Source of the DNA: Parabacteroides sp.
Lineage (GTDB): Bacteria > Bacteroidota > Bacteroidia > Bacteroidales > Tannerellaceae
DNA length: 64,000 nucleotides
Direction: 5' to 3'
NCBI GenBank assembly: GCA_017937385.1
Contig: JAGBDR010000004.1
Coordinates: 1-64,000, forward strand
Shown: positions 34,656 through 43,702 of the stretch, piece by piece
Position numbering within the stretch: the first letter of the stretch is position 1
Layout: each line of letters opens with the position of its first letter
Notes under the pieces: model-generated
Told to the model about the DNA's origin: nothing
What the model saw: the letters and a program-made list of their open reading frames with translations, nothing else
Database searches by the model: none
Made by a program: the position numbers and the translations under genes

Positions 34656-36440
34656 TCAGATTTTCTTCTTCAATGTGAAGAAAAACGTCATTCCTTTTCC
34701 TTGTCCGCTTTTGGCGGAAATCTGTCCTTTGTGGAAATTGATGCCGTTCTTGACAATGGATAGCCCCAGCCCGGTCCCGCCTATTTTACGGCTGCGGCCT
34801 TTGTCGACGCGGTAGAAGCGTTCGAAGATCCGGTTTACGTGCTCTTCCGAAACACCGACGCCGTTGTCCGAGAAACTGAAATAGTAGAACTTCGGGTCCT
34901 CCTTGTAGCAATTGACGGTGATGTGGATATCCTCGCCCGCATACGCGATCGCATTGTCGTAGAGGTTGCGGAAAATCGAATAGAGCAGGGAGTAATTACC
35001 ATGAATCGTCGGGTTGCCCGGCAGGATTACTTCGGTGGTGATCTTTTTTTCCTCGATCTCTTTCGAACACTCTTTCTCGATCTCGTCAACTAATTTCCGG
35101 ATGTTCACCTCTGACAACTCAAACATTTCGGAGGCCTCGTCCAGTCGGTTCAACACGGAGATGTCGCGTAGCAACCCTGTGAGCCTTGTGCTTTGCGAGT
35201 AACAGCGTTCGAGGAAAAAACGGCGTTTATCGTCCGGCAACTGCGGGTTACTGATAATTGTTTCGAGATAGCCCTGGATGCTGCTGACGGGCGTTTTCAG
35301 TTCGTGCGCCACGTTTTGCGTCAGTTGTCGTTTCATCCGGCTTTCTTCCTCCTGACGGGAGATGTCGTTGATTGAAATTTCGTAGCTGTTGTCGAGAAAC
35401 AGGATACATTCGATCAGGAAAATCTTTCCGTTTTTGTCCACTGTGGCCGATTCGCGCAACACTTTCCGCTTGCGGTTCGGGTTCGGGATGTTTTGGGAGA
35501 GGAACCTCTCGATCGGTTCCAGTTCCGGGATGTCGATCGCATCTTCCGACTGCCGTATCTGTATGTCGGAAATCAGGTTCGCAAACTGTACGAACAGAAT
35601 GTTGGAAAGAATCTCTCTCCCCTCCGAAGTGAACATGGCGAAACCCTCTTTGGCATACTGGAAATGTTTGATCAGTTTCTCGCGCTCCATCGAAAGTTCG
35701 TCTTTGGCTTTCCGTTGGCGGTGGTAAAGCCGGATGATATTTTTCGAAATGTCTCCCAACTCGTCGTTTGGAAAGATATATTCATTCTCCGGTATGCGGC
35801 CTTTCTCCACATTCAGGGCGAAGTCGCGCAGTTTTGAAATCGTCCGTCCGATACTGAACGTGAAACGGGAGAGGACGAAGAAGAATATCAGCGTCATGAC
35901 TGCCATGAAGTAAATGAAATCCTTGTCGATTGCCAGCACACGCTGCGTGTAGGGGTCCCAGGGGAGGGCGGACCGGTAGATGTAGCCTCTGATATTTGTC
36001 GCCGTGTAGAAATAGCGTTTGCCGGTCGAGTTGGACGAGCGGATGGCGAACCCTTCGTTGTAGAGGCGTGCCTTGCGTACCTCGCTACGGTCGTTGTGGT
36101 TGTTGAACTCCTCTGCATAGCTGTTGTCGAACAGCACTTTCCCTGCCGGATCGATAATGGTCACGCGAAGGTCTTTTTGAGGAATGTCGTTGATAAACTG
36201 GCGGACTTGTTTGCTGATATCCTCGGTCTGCTGCGTACGGCGGAACAGTTGGTAGTTGTAATTTCCCAATACGTTGTTCAGCTTCTCCTGAGTAAACTCC
36301 CGTTCCCGCTGATATTGGAACAACAGGAAACAAGCCGTGAACCCCAGGAACATGGCGAATATCGACCAGAAAAGCCGCTGGCTGAATGAGAATTGACAAT
36401 TGAGAATTGATAATTGATAATTTTTGGGGGATGATTTCAT
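34656..36440 (-). CDS. Sensor histidine kinase
   Basis: 594 residues from ATG 36440. In order: a membrane segment near 18-40 (RLFWSIFAMFLGFTACFLLF), a periplasmic sensor region to about 165, a second membrane segment near 168-190, HAMP, a PAS-like region, HisKA with the phospho-His in NVAHELKTP near 380, and HATPase_c with NLYDNAIAYA, DNGVGV and GGTGLGLSIVK. It phosphorylates the regulator encoded 14 bases upstream. Residues 8-18 (YQLSILNCQFS) come from the AATTGTC/GACAATT repeat and look like an insertion before the first membrane segment. The alternative TTG start at 36458 lies inside the other repeat arm and overlaps the regulator stop. Confidence 0.93.
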   Translation of the reverse strand: MKSSPKNYQLSILNCQFSFSQRLFWSIFAMFLGFTACFLLFQYQREREFTQEKLNNVLGNYNYQLFRRTQQTEDISKQVRQFINDIPQKDLRVTIIDPAGKVLFDNSYAEEFNNHNDRSEVRKARLYNEGFAIRSSNSTGKRYFYTATNIRGYIYRSALPWDPYTQRVLAIDKDFIYFMAVMTLIFFFVLSRFTFSIGRTISKLRDFALNVEKGRIPENEYIFPNDELGDISKNIIRLYHRQRKAKDELSMEREKLIKHFQYAKEGFAMFTSEGREILSNILFVQFANLISDIQIRQSEDAIDIPELEPIERFLSQNIPNPNRKRKVLRESATVDKNGKIFLIECILFLDNSYEISINDISRQEEESRMKRQLTQNVAHELKTPVSSIQGYLETIISNPQLPDDKRRFFLERCYSQSTRLTGLLRDISVLNRLDEASEMFELSEVNIRKLVDEIEKECSKEIEEKKITTEVILPGNPTIHGNYSLLYSIFRNLYDNAIAYAGEDIHITVNCYKEDPKFYYFSFSDNGVGVSEEHVNRIFERFYRVDKGRSRKIGGTGLGLSIVKNGINFHKGQISAKSGQGKGMTFFFTLKKKI

Positions 36441-36468
36441 AGAATTGTCAATTATCAATTGTCAATTG
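36388..36468. repeat. AATTGTC/GACAATT inverted-repeat pair across the regulator/kinase junction
   Basis: Left arm 36388-36422 and right arm 36442-36468 are near reverse complements around a 19-base spacer. The right arm supplies the last three codons and stop of the response regulator (IDN, stop). The left arm supplies 11 codons near the kinase N-terminus. Confidence 0.85.
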
Positions 36469-37150
36469 CCTCAAAGCAGTATCCGAAACCGAGGCGTGTC
36501 ACGATGTTTTTCCCGTACGGCCCGATTTTTTTGCGCAAGCGGGTAATGTTCACATCGATGGTACGGTCGAGCACATAGACTTCGTCTTTCCAGATCCGGG
36601 AAAGGATTTCTTCGCGCGAGAATACGTTCCCTTTGTTTTCGAGGAGGAGTTTCAGTATCTCGAATTCTTTTTTGGTGAGCGGGATTTCCAGCCCGTCGAC
36701 GGAGGCTTTGATGCGCTTTGTGTCGAGTGAGAGGGTTTTGTATTGGAGGCATTCGTTTTCCGATGCTTTCTCCTTGTCGGATGTGCGGCGCAGTACGGCT
36801 TTTACCCGTGCAACCACCTGGCGGATGGAGAATGGCTTGGATATGTAGTCGTCAGCTCCCAAGTTGAAACCGGTCAGCATGTCGTTTTCGGTGTCTTTGG
36901 CTGTCAGGAAGATGATGGGAATACCGGCCGTCTTTTCATCTTTTTTGAGGATGCTGGCCATCTTGAATCCGGATATTTCCCCCATCATGACATCCAGAAG
37001 CAACAACTGGTAGGAGGTAATATCCATTTTTAACGCTTCTTCGGCACTGAAAGCCGTGTCTACCGCATATCCTTCTATCTCAAGATTGAACTTGAGGATT
37101 TCACATAAATCCTCTTCATCGTCCACTACAAGAATTTTCGACATATCCAT
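36455..37150 (-). CDS. OmpR/PhoB family response regulator
   Basis: 231 residues. The receiver domain (about 4-120) has the acidic pocket DDEED, phospho-acceptor D53 in LLLLDVMMG, the switch Thr in FLTAKD and Lys in ISKPFS. The DNA-binding winged helix (about 135-228) has LTKKEFEILKLLLENKGNVFSREEIL and YVLDRTIDVNITRLRKKIG. It is the partner of the kinase downstream. Met1 or Met3 (37144) could start it. The C-terminal IDN and the stop derive from the repeat element. It is not an NtrC-type activator, so it is not the obvious regulator of the two sigma-54 promoters. Confidence 0.94.
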   Translation of the reverse strand: MDMSKILVVDDEEDLCEILKFNLEIEGYAVDTAFSAEEALKMDITSYQLLLLDVMMGEISGFKMASILKKDEKTAGIPIIFLTAKDTENDMLTGFNLGADDYISKPFSIRQVVARVKAVLRRTSDKEKASENECLQYKTLSLDTKRIKASVDGLEIPLTKKEFEILKLLLENKGNVFSREEILSRIWKDEVYVLDRTIDVNITRLRKKIGPYGKNIVTRLGFGYCFEAIDN

Positions 37151-37255
37151 AATCTTAGTCTTTTATTTATGACAAATACAATTTCTTTGTTGCAAAGGAC
37201 GTGATTCCATATTGCGATGGCATGAAATCCATGTTACGATCTTGTTACAGATACA

Positions 37256-38101
37256 TCAGATCGCCACATCCTGCCAATGTCCTCCGATCAGTTCGCGGGT
37301 AGATTTGAAACCTGCCATTTTCAGCAATTCGAATGCTTCCGCACGTCCGTCATTCACCAGATCGGGATAGTGGCAGTCGGAATTGACCATCACCGGAATA
37401 CCCAACTTGCAGAGGCGGTGCAGGTAGTCGGCGTGCGGATAGACCTCCTGTTTCTGCTTGAGGTTTTTCGTGTTGACTTCGACCATCAGGCCTTTTTCAG
37501 CGATCAGGTGCAGGCAGTCGTTGAACGGTTTCTGATACCAGTCTGCCTGCCGGTCGAAACCTTTGCAGGTATGGCCGTTCATGTAAATCTTGTCCATGTG
37601 GCCGACGATGTCGATCCCGCCTGCCTCAATCATTTGCAGCGTGGAGTTGAAATAATGGGCGACTATCTTACGGACGTCCCCGCCGTAGTAGGTATCGACA
37701 GATTTCTGGTATTCCCGGGAAGAACCGTCGATGCACACCATATTCTTTTCCGCAAGCGGTTGTGCGACCGGCAGAAAGTGAATGGAGCCGATGCGGTAGT
37801 CGAGCGGCAGGTTACGGAAGTAGGGGATAGACGCGTTGTAGCTTTTATCCAAGAAATCGATTTCCAATCCTACATATATCTCTAAGCGGTCGCTGTATTT
37901 CTTTTTCAGCCGTTCGATCTCCATGAGATATTCGGGCATATCATCTTTCGACATATTCCAGAATGTTTCGAACGGCAATGGTGAATGGGAAGAAAAGCCG
38001 TAAGCGCGGAATTTGTGCGCAATCGCGAATTTAACGAAATCTTCCGGCGTACTCCGCCCGTCACAAAATGTACAATGACTATGATAGTTACTGAGTTGCA
38101 T
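37256..38101 (-). CDS. PHP-domain phosphatase, histidinol-phosphatase type
   Basis: 281 residues. Metal-binding motifs of the PHP fold are visible: NYHSHCTFCDG at the start, SSHSPLPF near 40, GLEIDF near 80, GSIHF near 104, GHMDKI near 165, and a late NSDCHYPD. Length and order fit the HisK/HIS2-type histidinol-phosphatase of the PHP family, which makes histidinol. No other his genes are nearby, so another phosphoester is possible. It follows the response regulator by about 100 bases, but the two appear to be separate units. Confidence 0.85.
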   Translation of the reverse strand: MQLSNYHSHCTFCDGRSTPEDFVKFAIAHKFRAYGFSSHSPLPFETFWNMSKDDMPEYLMEIERLKKKYSDRLEIYVGLEIDFLDKSYNASIPYFRNLPLDYRIGSIHFLPVAQPLAEKNMVCIDGSSREYQKSVDTYYGGDVRKIVAHYFNSTLQMIEAGGIDIVGHMDKIYMNGHTCKGFDRQADWYQKPFNDCLHLIAEKGLMVEVNTKNLKQKQEVYPHADYLHRLCKLGIPVMVNSDCHYPDLVNDGRAEAFELLKMAGFKSTRELIGGHWQDVAI

Positions 38102-38165
38102 AAAAATTTACTTGTGATAGGGACAAAGGTAATTCTTTTATTCTGAAGAATGGCTCGTTTAAGTG

Positions 38166-38199
38166 AAAAAGGCGAGGACCGTTTGCTGTCCTCGCCTCT
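38166..38199 (-). terminator. Terminator of kbl
   Basis: AGGCGAGGAC and GTCCTCGCCT form a 10-bp stem. On the minus strand it is followed by a run of T. It lies about 20 bases after the kbl stop. Confidence 0.85.
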
Positions 38200-38221
38200 T
38201 GTATTTTGTTTGCATGCAAAC

Positions 38222-39412
38222 TTACTTGATTACGTTCAGTTCTTTGCCCACTTTGATAAATGCGGCGATCGCTTTATCCAAGTGTTCTGTTTCGTGGCCG
38301 GCAGACAACTGTACGCGGATACGGGCTTGTCCTTTCGGTACTACCGGATAGTAGAAGCCGGTTACATAGATGCCTTCTTCCTGCATCTTGGCAGCGAAGT
38401 CCTGAGATAATTTGGCGTCATACAGCATAACGGCACAGATAGCAGACTGGGTCGGCTTGATATCGAAACCGGCTGCCAACATCTTTTCGCGGAAATAGTT
38501 GACGTTGTTCATCAATTTGGTATGCAGCGCGTCGCTTTCTTTCAGCATCTTGAACATTTCCAAGCTGGCGCCTACGATGGCAGGAGCGACAGAGTTGGAG
38601 AACAGATAGGGACGGGAACGCTGGCGCAACATGTCGATGATTTCTTTCTTACCGGTTGTGAATCCACCCATGGCACCGCCGAACGCTTTGCCCAGTGTAC
38701 CGGTGAAGACATCGATGCGTCCGTAGCAGTTGAACTGTTCCGCAACACCGTGTCCGGTCGGACCAACGACACCGGCGGAGTGGGATTCGTCAACCATTAC
38801 CAGAGCATCGTATTTTTCAGCCAGCTCGCAGATCTTGTCCATCGGAGCTACATTTCCGTCCATAGAGAACACACCGTCTGTTGCGATGATGCGGTGACGC
38901 TGTGCCTGGGCTTCTTGCAGGCAACGTTCCAGGTCGGCCATGTCTGCGTTGGCATAACGGTAACGTTTAGCCTTGCACAGACGTACACCGTCGATGATGG
39001 AAGCATGGTTCAACGCGTCGGAGATGATGGCATCCTCTTCGGTGAACAACGGTTCGAACAAACCGCCGTTGGCATCGAAGCAGGCCGCATACAAGATCGT
39101 ATCTTCAGTCTTGAAATAATCGGAGATGGCAGCTTCCAGTTGCTTGTGCAGATCTTGTGTTCCGCAGATGAAACGGACGGATGACATACCGTATCCGTGT
39201 GTGTCCATTGCCTCTTTGGCCGCCTTGATCAGACGTTGGTTGTCAGACAGGCCCAAGTAGTTGTTTGCGCAGAAGTTCAACACGTCGCTTCCTGCGTTTA
39301 CTTGGATGTCGGCTCTTTGAGGAGTAGTGATGATACGTTCGTTCTTATACAATCCGGCAGCTTGGATGCTTGCCAATTCCTGCGTAAGGAAATCTTTCAG
39401 TTTACCGTACAT
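38222..39412 (-). CDS. kbl: Glycine C-acetyltransferase (2-amino-3-ketobutyrate CoA ligase)
   Basis: 396 residues, the usual length of Kbl. Class II PLP-dependent alpha-oxoamine synthase that turns 2-amino-3-oxobutyrate and CoA into glycine and acetyl-CoA. The PLP lysine lies in TGTLGKAFGGAMGG near 243. DESHSAGVVGPTGHG and NFCANNYLGLSDN are typical. The divergent neighbour encodes threonine dehydrogenase, which makes its substrate, so the two together degrade threonine. The shared gap of 240 bases carries the promoter region for both. Confidence 0.95.
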   Translation of the reverse strand: MYGKLKDFLTQELASIQAAGLYKNERIITTPQRADIQVNAGSDVLNFCANNYLGLSDNQRLIKAAKEAMDTHGYGMSSVRFICGTQDLHKQLEAAISDYFKTEDTILYAACFDANGGLFEPLFTEEDAIISDALNHASIIDGVRLCKAKRYRYANADMADLERCLQEAQAQRHRIIATDGVFSMDGNVAPMDKICELAEKYDALVMVDESHSAGVVGPTGHGVAEQFNCYGRIDVFTGTLGKAFGGAMGGFTTGKKEIIDMLRQRSRPYLFSNSVAPAIVGASLEMFKMLKESDALHTKLMNNVNYFREKMLAAGFDIKPTQSAICAVMLYDAKLSQDFAAKMQEEGIYVTGFYYPVVPKGQARIRVQLSAGHETEHLDKAIAAFIKVGKELNVIK

Positions 39413-39611
39413 AACTTTGTTTTTTGTTAGTATTTTTAATTAAGTTGACTATTTTATTTTATTTATCGCAGACAAATGATCAGCCATGATCTTTGGAAAT
39501 CCGTTTTTCTTTGTCTTCGAATTGTCTTCTGATGCGACAAAGGTCATATTTTTTTTGAACATATAGACTAAAAAATGCAAGAAATTCATACCGGCATGTT
39601 TTTATTCTCTA

Positions 39612-39619
39612 TACCTTTG
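39612..39619 (+). promoter_or_regulatory. -7 box (TACCTTTG) before threonine dehydrogenase
   Basis: TACCTTTG fits TAnnTTTG and lies 34 bases before ATG 39653. Its place also argues against a longer reading of the gene from further upstream. Confidence 0.55.
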
Positions 39620-39652
39620 TCGCGGAAAAAACTTAAAAGAACATCAAACGCA

Positions 39653-40606
39653 ATGAAGAATGTATTAGTAATTGGTTCTACCGGTCAGATTGGATCAGAG
39701 TTAACCATGAAATTGAGAGGTATCTACGGTGGAAACATTGTAGCAGGTTACATTCCCGGTGCAGAGCCGAAAGGCGAACTGCTGGAATCGGGACCTTCTG
39801 CAATTGTCGACATTACAAACGAACAGCAGATTGCTGAGACGGTGTCAAAATATAAGGTAGATACGATTTATAACTTGGCTGCCTTACTGTCAGCCGTTGC
39901 AGAAGCAAAGCCGCAGCTTGCTTGGAAAATCGGTATGGGCGGTTTGTTTAATGTATTGGAAGTAGCCCGCGAAATGCATTGTGCGGTATTCACTCCCAGT
40001 TCAATCGGTGTGTTCGGCAATAACACGCCGAAAGACAAGACTCCGCAGGATACGATCCGTAACCCGCGTACTATGTACGGTGTTACAAAAGTTTCCGGCG
40101 AGTTGTTGAGTGATTACTACAATATCCGTTTCGGTGTCGACACTCGTTCCGTTCGTTTTCCGGGGCTTATCTCTTATGTGACCCCTCCGGGTGGTGGTAC
40201 GACCGATTATGCAGTCGATATTTATTATTCGGCAGCTAAAGGCGAGAAGTTCGTATGCCCGATCAAGCAGGGTACATTCATGGATATGATGTATATGCCG
40301 GACGGTCTGCGTGCAGCTATTGAAATTATGGAAGCCGATTCGACGAAGTTCGTGCATCGTAACTCTTTCAACATTGCTTCCATGAGTTTCGATCCTGAAA
40401 TCATCTACAACAACATCAAGAAATATGTTCCTGACTTCCAGATGGAATATGAGGTAGATCCGTTGCGTCAGGCTATCGCTGAATCATGGCCTAACTCGCT
40501 GGATGATACTTGTGCCCGTGAGGAATGGGGCTGGAAGCCTGAATACGACCTGGATTCCATGACTCAGGATATGTTGGCTAAACTGAAAGAACGTTTCAAC
40601 AAGTAA
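39653..40606 (+). CDS. L-threonine 3-dehydrogenase, SDR (epimerase-like) type
   Basis: 317 residues from ATG 39653, which starts directly with MKNVLVIGSTGQIGSE, the NAD-binding Rossmann motif GxxGxxG. The SDR catalytic pair YxxxK is seen in YGVTKVSGE near 141, with TPSSIGVFG before it and the RFPGLISYVTPPGGGTTDYAV segment found in the epimerase-like threonine dehydrogenases of Bacteroidetes. It oxidises L-threonine to 2-amino-3-oxobutyrate with NAD. The divergent kbl gene acts on the product. The open frame to the left of 39653 overlaps the promoter and is not used. Confidence 0.9.
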   Translation: MKNVLVIGSTGQIGSELTMKLRGIYGGNIVAGYIPGAEPKGELLESGPSAIVDITNEQQIAETVSKYKVDTIYNLAALLSAVAEAKPQLAWKIGMGGLFNVLEVAREMHCAVFTPSSIGVFGNNTPKDKTPQDTIRNPRTMYGVTKVSGELLSDYYNIRFGVDTRSVRFPGLISYVTPPGGGTTDYAVDIYYSAAKGEKFVCPIKQGTFMDMMYMPDGLRAAIEIMEADSTKFVHRNSFNIASMSFDPEIIYNNIKKYVPDFQMEYEVDPLRQAIAESWPNSLDDTCAREEWGWKPEYDLDSMTQDMLAKLKERFNK

Positions 40607-40640
40607 GCATTTCCGATCTTTGTAGAGAGATCGATGGGAA

Positions 40641-40676
40641 AAGGCGACTGTCCATTTAGGGGAGTCGCCTTTTTTG
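40641..40676 (+). terminator. Terminator of the threonine dehydrogenase gene
   Basis: AAGGCGACT and AGTCGCCTT form a stem with a 13-base loop, followed by TTTTT. Confidence 0.85.
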
Positions 40677-40853
40677 ATTGGAAATGTCTTTATCCGGCAT
40701 TGCTGCGTTTGCAAGACAACTGTTCGGCTTGCACAGAGAGGTTATATAGGTAAAAATGCTTGAAAAACTATGTTGTAAAACATAAAACAGTTAAATCAGG
40801 TTAAGGAGAAGCATTTTTTAGGCGTATTGTTATGCTGTATAACATAAACGCTC

Positions 40854-40934
40854 TATATTTGCACTGTGTTTTTCATGGTATTAGATTTAAGGTTAACAAT
40901 GAAGATTGGCTGTCCGTGAGGATGGCCTTTTTTG
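40854..40934 (+). ncRNA. Putative small RNA, repeated family, copy 1
   Basis: A TATATTTG -7 box (40854-40861) is followed by about 70 bases that contain GTGTTTTTCATGGTATTAGA (40866-40885). The unit ends in an intrinsic terminator: GGCTGTCC and GGATGGCC with loop GTGA (40908-40927), then six T. There is no credible open frame. The same 20-base word and the same layout with a different terminator occur at 54027-54104. The size and structure fit a short independent transcript. Confidence 0.55.
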
Positions 40935-41106
40935 TTATATGTTCCACCGTGCCAATTCCCCTCTTTCAGACTTGGGAAAAGGGGAGGGGTTCTTGTATAA
41001 TATTGTTTCATTAACAACAAAGTACATCCTTTAAAAGTCGCTCCGGATTCCTGTTTTTCAACGAAAAACAGGCGGTTCTGCCATGAGGTGCGCGGTTTTT
41101 TGCCGC

Positions 41107-41199
41107 GAAGTCGGTCTTTATAGCCGTGAAGTCCGAGGTCATTTCTTGTGAAGTCCGGCTTCGGGAACCCTGAAGACGGTCGTCGCGGCGATGAAGTCC
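41107..41199. repeat. GAAGTC repeats with 21-22 bp period
   Basis: GAAGTC or GAAGAC occurs at 41107, 41128, 41150, 41172 and 41193, so the period is 21-22 bases over five units. The surrounding bases are only partly conserved. On the minus strand the units can be read as seven-residue steps such as DFTAIKT, but no gene signal supports coding. The rest of 40940-41768 is A/T-rich intergenic DNA in which I see no gene. Confidence 0.65.
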
Positions 41200-41768
41200 C
41201 TCCTCATGGCGAAAAAAGGTCAAATTTCTTTTGCGATATTCGGAGCAGAGGAAACTTTCGTTTGCTACAGGCGATTCTCCGGGAGTTCAGCTTTTCCATA
41301 ATGTCAGGATTTCTTGCTTTTCGGAAGCAAAAAAAACGTGATTTTCGATTTCCTGCCATGTTCATTTTGCCGATTGTTTCTAAATCCCGATCTGAAAGAG
41401 AAAAATGTCAGAACAGGCTCGTCCGGAATTTCACATCAAATAGAAAAATGCCCTTATAAGGGGATATTGTATATTTTGAGGACAAATATCTTCTGCGTTT
41501 TTGTTCGTGTGCTGTTCTGAGAAGGCCGGTATTACCCTCTGTTCCTCATGTTATGGATAGATGCTTCTTTATTTATGATTATATACTAAATTTCTTTTCT
41601 TTTATGCAGATTGTAAGAAAGAGGAGTGTTTTTCCTTTTTATTCGATAGTTTTGTCGAAACAGTATCATTTTATATAATTAATTAACTAAATGCTGGATA
41701 AAATGATTTTTTCGATAAAAGTGTCAAATAAATCGCGTTTATATGAACAATATGTAATGAAATGTATC

Positions 41769-41776
41769 TATCTTTG
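41769..41776 (+). promoter_or_regulatory. -7 box (TATCTTTG) before purF
   Basis: TATCTTTG matches TAnnTTTG and lies 27 bases before the ATG. No -33 TTTG was found at the normal spacing. It would drive purF-carA-carB. Confidence 0.55.
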
Positions 41777-41803
41777 CCGTCAAAATAAACACGATAGAAC
41801 CAG

Positions 41804-43702
41804 ATGGAAGTACTTAAACATGAGTGTGGAGTCGCCATGGTCCGGTTACTAAAGCCTTTGGAATATTATCATCAGAAGTATGGAACCTGGATGTATGGGC
41901 TCAACAAGCTCTATTTGTTGATGGAAAAGCAGCATAACCGCGGTCAGGAAGGAGCCGGTTTAGCATGCGTCAAGTTGGAAGCCAGCCCCGGCGAAGAATA
42001 TATGTTTCGGGAAAGAGCATTAGGCACAGGAGCTATTACCGAAATATTCGCTGCCGTTCATGAACATTACAAAGATTTGCCGCCCGGCAAACTGAACGAT
42101 CCCTTTTTTGCTAAAACAAATCTTCCTTTTGCAGGAGAGCTTTATATGGGGCACCTGCGTTACAGTACAACCGGTAAATCCGGTATTTCATACGTCCATC
42201 CTTTTTTACGCCGTAACAACTGGAGAGCCAAGAACCTCGCTCTTTGCGGCAATTTCAATCTTACTAACGTACAGGAAATTTTTGAAGAGATAACGGCTAT
42301 TGGCCAGCATCCGCGTGCATACGCTGACACCTTCATCATGTTGGAACAGGTGGGACACCGCCTGGACCGTGAGGTCGAACGCCTGTATCGGAAGTATGAA
42401 GCCGAAGGGTTGAAAGGAATGGAGATCACTCATGCGATCGAGGCGAATGTTGACTTGTCGAATGTCCTGAAGCGGTGTGCTCCGCAATGGGATGGCGGTT
42501 TCGTGATCTGCGGGCTGACCGGAAGCGGCGAGTCTTTCAGTGTGCGCGATCCCTGGGGCATCCGTCCGGCGTTTTATTATGCTGATGACGAGATTGTGAT
42601 CCTGGCAAGCGAGCGTCCGGTGATCCAGACGGTTATGAACGTGTCTGCCGGCGATGTGCGCGAACTGAAAAGGGGAGAGGCGCTGATCATCAACAAGCAA
42701 GGGGATTGGCATACGTCGCAGATCATGGAGCCGAAAGAGAATCAGGCTTGCTCGTTCGAGCGTATCTACTTCTCGCGGGGAAGCGACCGCGATATTTACC
42801 GTGAACGGAAGCGGTTGGGTGAAAATCTTGTACCTGCCGTCCTGAAAGCGGTAGACAATGATTTGAACCATACGGTCTTCTCCTTTATCCCGAACACGGC
42901 GGAGGTCGCCTACTTCGGGTTGCAGGAGGGCATGAACGAATATCTGAACAGAAAGAAAAAGGAATGGATCGCCGATCGCAGCCATTTGCTTCAGGAAGAG
43001 GAGCTGGAGCAGATCCTCTCCATGCGTGTCCGGTGTGAGAAGGTCGCGATCAAGGATATCAAGTTGCGTACGTTTATTGCCGAAGGGAACAGCCGCAATG
43101 ACCTGGCCGCGCATGTGTATGACATCACGTACGGCAGCATCGTGCCTTTTGAGGATAATCTGGTCGTGATCGATGACAGCATCGTGCGGGGCACGACACT
43201 CCGGCAGAGCATTATCGGTATTCTGGACCGCCTGAACCCGAAAAAGATCGTGGTGGTCAGTTCGTCTCCCCAGGTGCGCTATCCGGATTATTACGGCATC
43301 GATATGTCTCGTATGAGCGAGTTCATCGCATTCAAAGCCGCTGTGGCGCTTTTGGCAGACAGGGGGATGGAGTCCGTCTTGCTCAATGCTTATCGGAAAG
43401 CCAAGCAACAGCGAACTGTGCCGGGCGATACGGCCGTGAACTACGTGAAAGAGATTTACGCGCCTTTCACCGACCAGGAGATCTCGGACAAGATGGTAGA
43501 GTTGCTGACCCCTGCCGGAACACGTGCGAAGGTGGAGATCGTCTATCAGACGTTGGAGGGGCTGCATGACGCCTGTCCCGATCATCCGGGCGACTGGTAC
43601 TTCTCCGGCGACTATCCGACACCGGGCGGTGCACGGATGGTGAATGAAGCGTTCATTCATTATATGGAAGAAGAATATTTACAATTAACAATGGACAATT
43701 GA
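41804..43702 (+). CDS. purF: Amidophosphoribosyltransferase, long Bacteroidetes type
   Basis: 632 residues, against roughly 470-510 for classical PurF. It makes 5-phosphoribosylamine from PRPP and glutamine, the first step of purine synthesis. Class II glutamine amidotransferase domain: nucleophile Cys8 in HECGVA (a seven-residue leader would be removed), HNRGQEGAG and GHLRYSTTG. Phosphoribosyltransferase domain: PRPP loop VVIDDSIVRGTT near 455. The last residues QLTMDN and the stop come from the AATTGTC/GACAATT repeat, so the original C-terminus may have been different. It is 8 bases before carA and probably forms an operon with carAB, linking purine and carbamoyl-phosphate supply. Confidence 0.9.
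   Translation: MEVLKHECGVAMVRLLKPLEYYHQKYGTWMYGLNKLYLLMEKQHNRGQEGAGLACVKLEASPGEEYMFRERALGTGAITEIFAAVHEHYKDLPPGKLNDPFFAKTNLPFAGELYMGHLRYSTTGKSGISYVHPFLRRNNWRAKNLALCGNFNLTNVQEIFEEITAIGQHPRAYADTFIMLEQVGHRLDREVERLYRKYEAEGLKGMEITHAIEANVDLSNVLKRCAPQWDGGFVICGLTGSGESFSVRDPWGIRPAFYYADDEIVILASERPVIQTVMNVSAGDVRELKRGEALIINKQGDWHTSQIMEPKENQACSFERIYFSRGSDRDIYRERKRLGENLVPAVLKAVDNDLNHTVFSFIPNTAEVAYFGLQEGMNEYLNRKKKEWIADRSHLLQEEELEQILSMRVRCEKVAIKDIKLRTFIAEGNSRNDLAAHVYDITYGSIVPFEDNLVVIDDSIVRGTTLRQSIIGILDRLNPKKIVVVSSSPQVRYPDYYGIDMSRMSEFIAFKAAVALLADRGMESVLLNAYRKAKQQRTVPGDTAVNYVKEIYAPFTDQEISDKMVELLTPAGTRAKVEIVYQTLEGLHDACPDHPGDWYFSGDYPTPGGARMVNEAFIHYMEEEYLQLTMDN

Noticed and set aside
40832..41014. Small open frame of 60 residues in the intergenic region
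   Set aside because: It runs through the -7 box and the terminator of the RNA-like element and shows no protein-like pattern.
41107..41199. CRISPR array
   Set aside because: The repeated core is only six bases and the period is 21-22 bases, too short for repeat plus spacer. No cas gene is near.
41148..41459. Open frame of 103 residues before purF
   Set aside because: Begins in the GAAGTC repeats, has low complexity and no ribosome-binding context.
42206..43660. 484-residue minus-strand open frame opposite purF
   Set aside because: No recognisable domain; purF on the plus strand has complete catalytic motifs.
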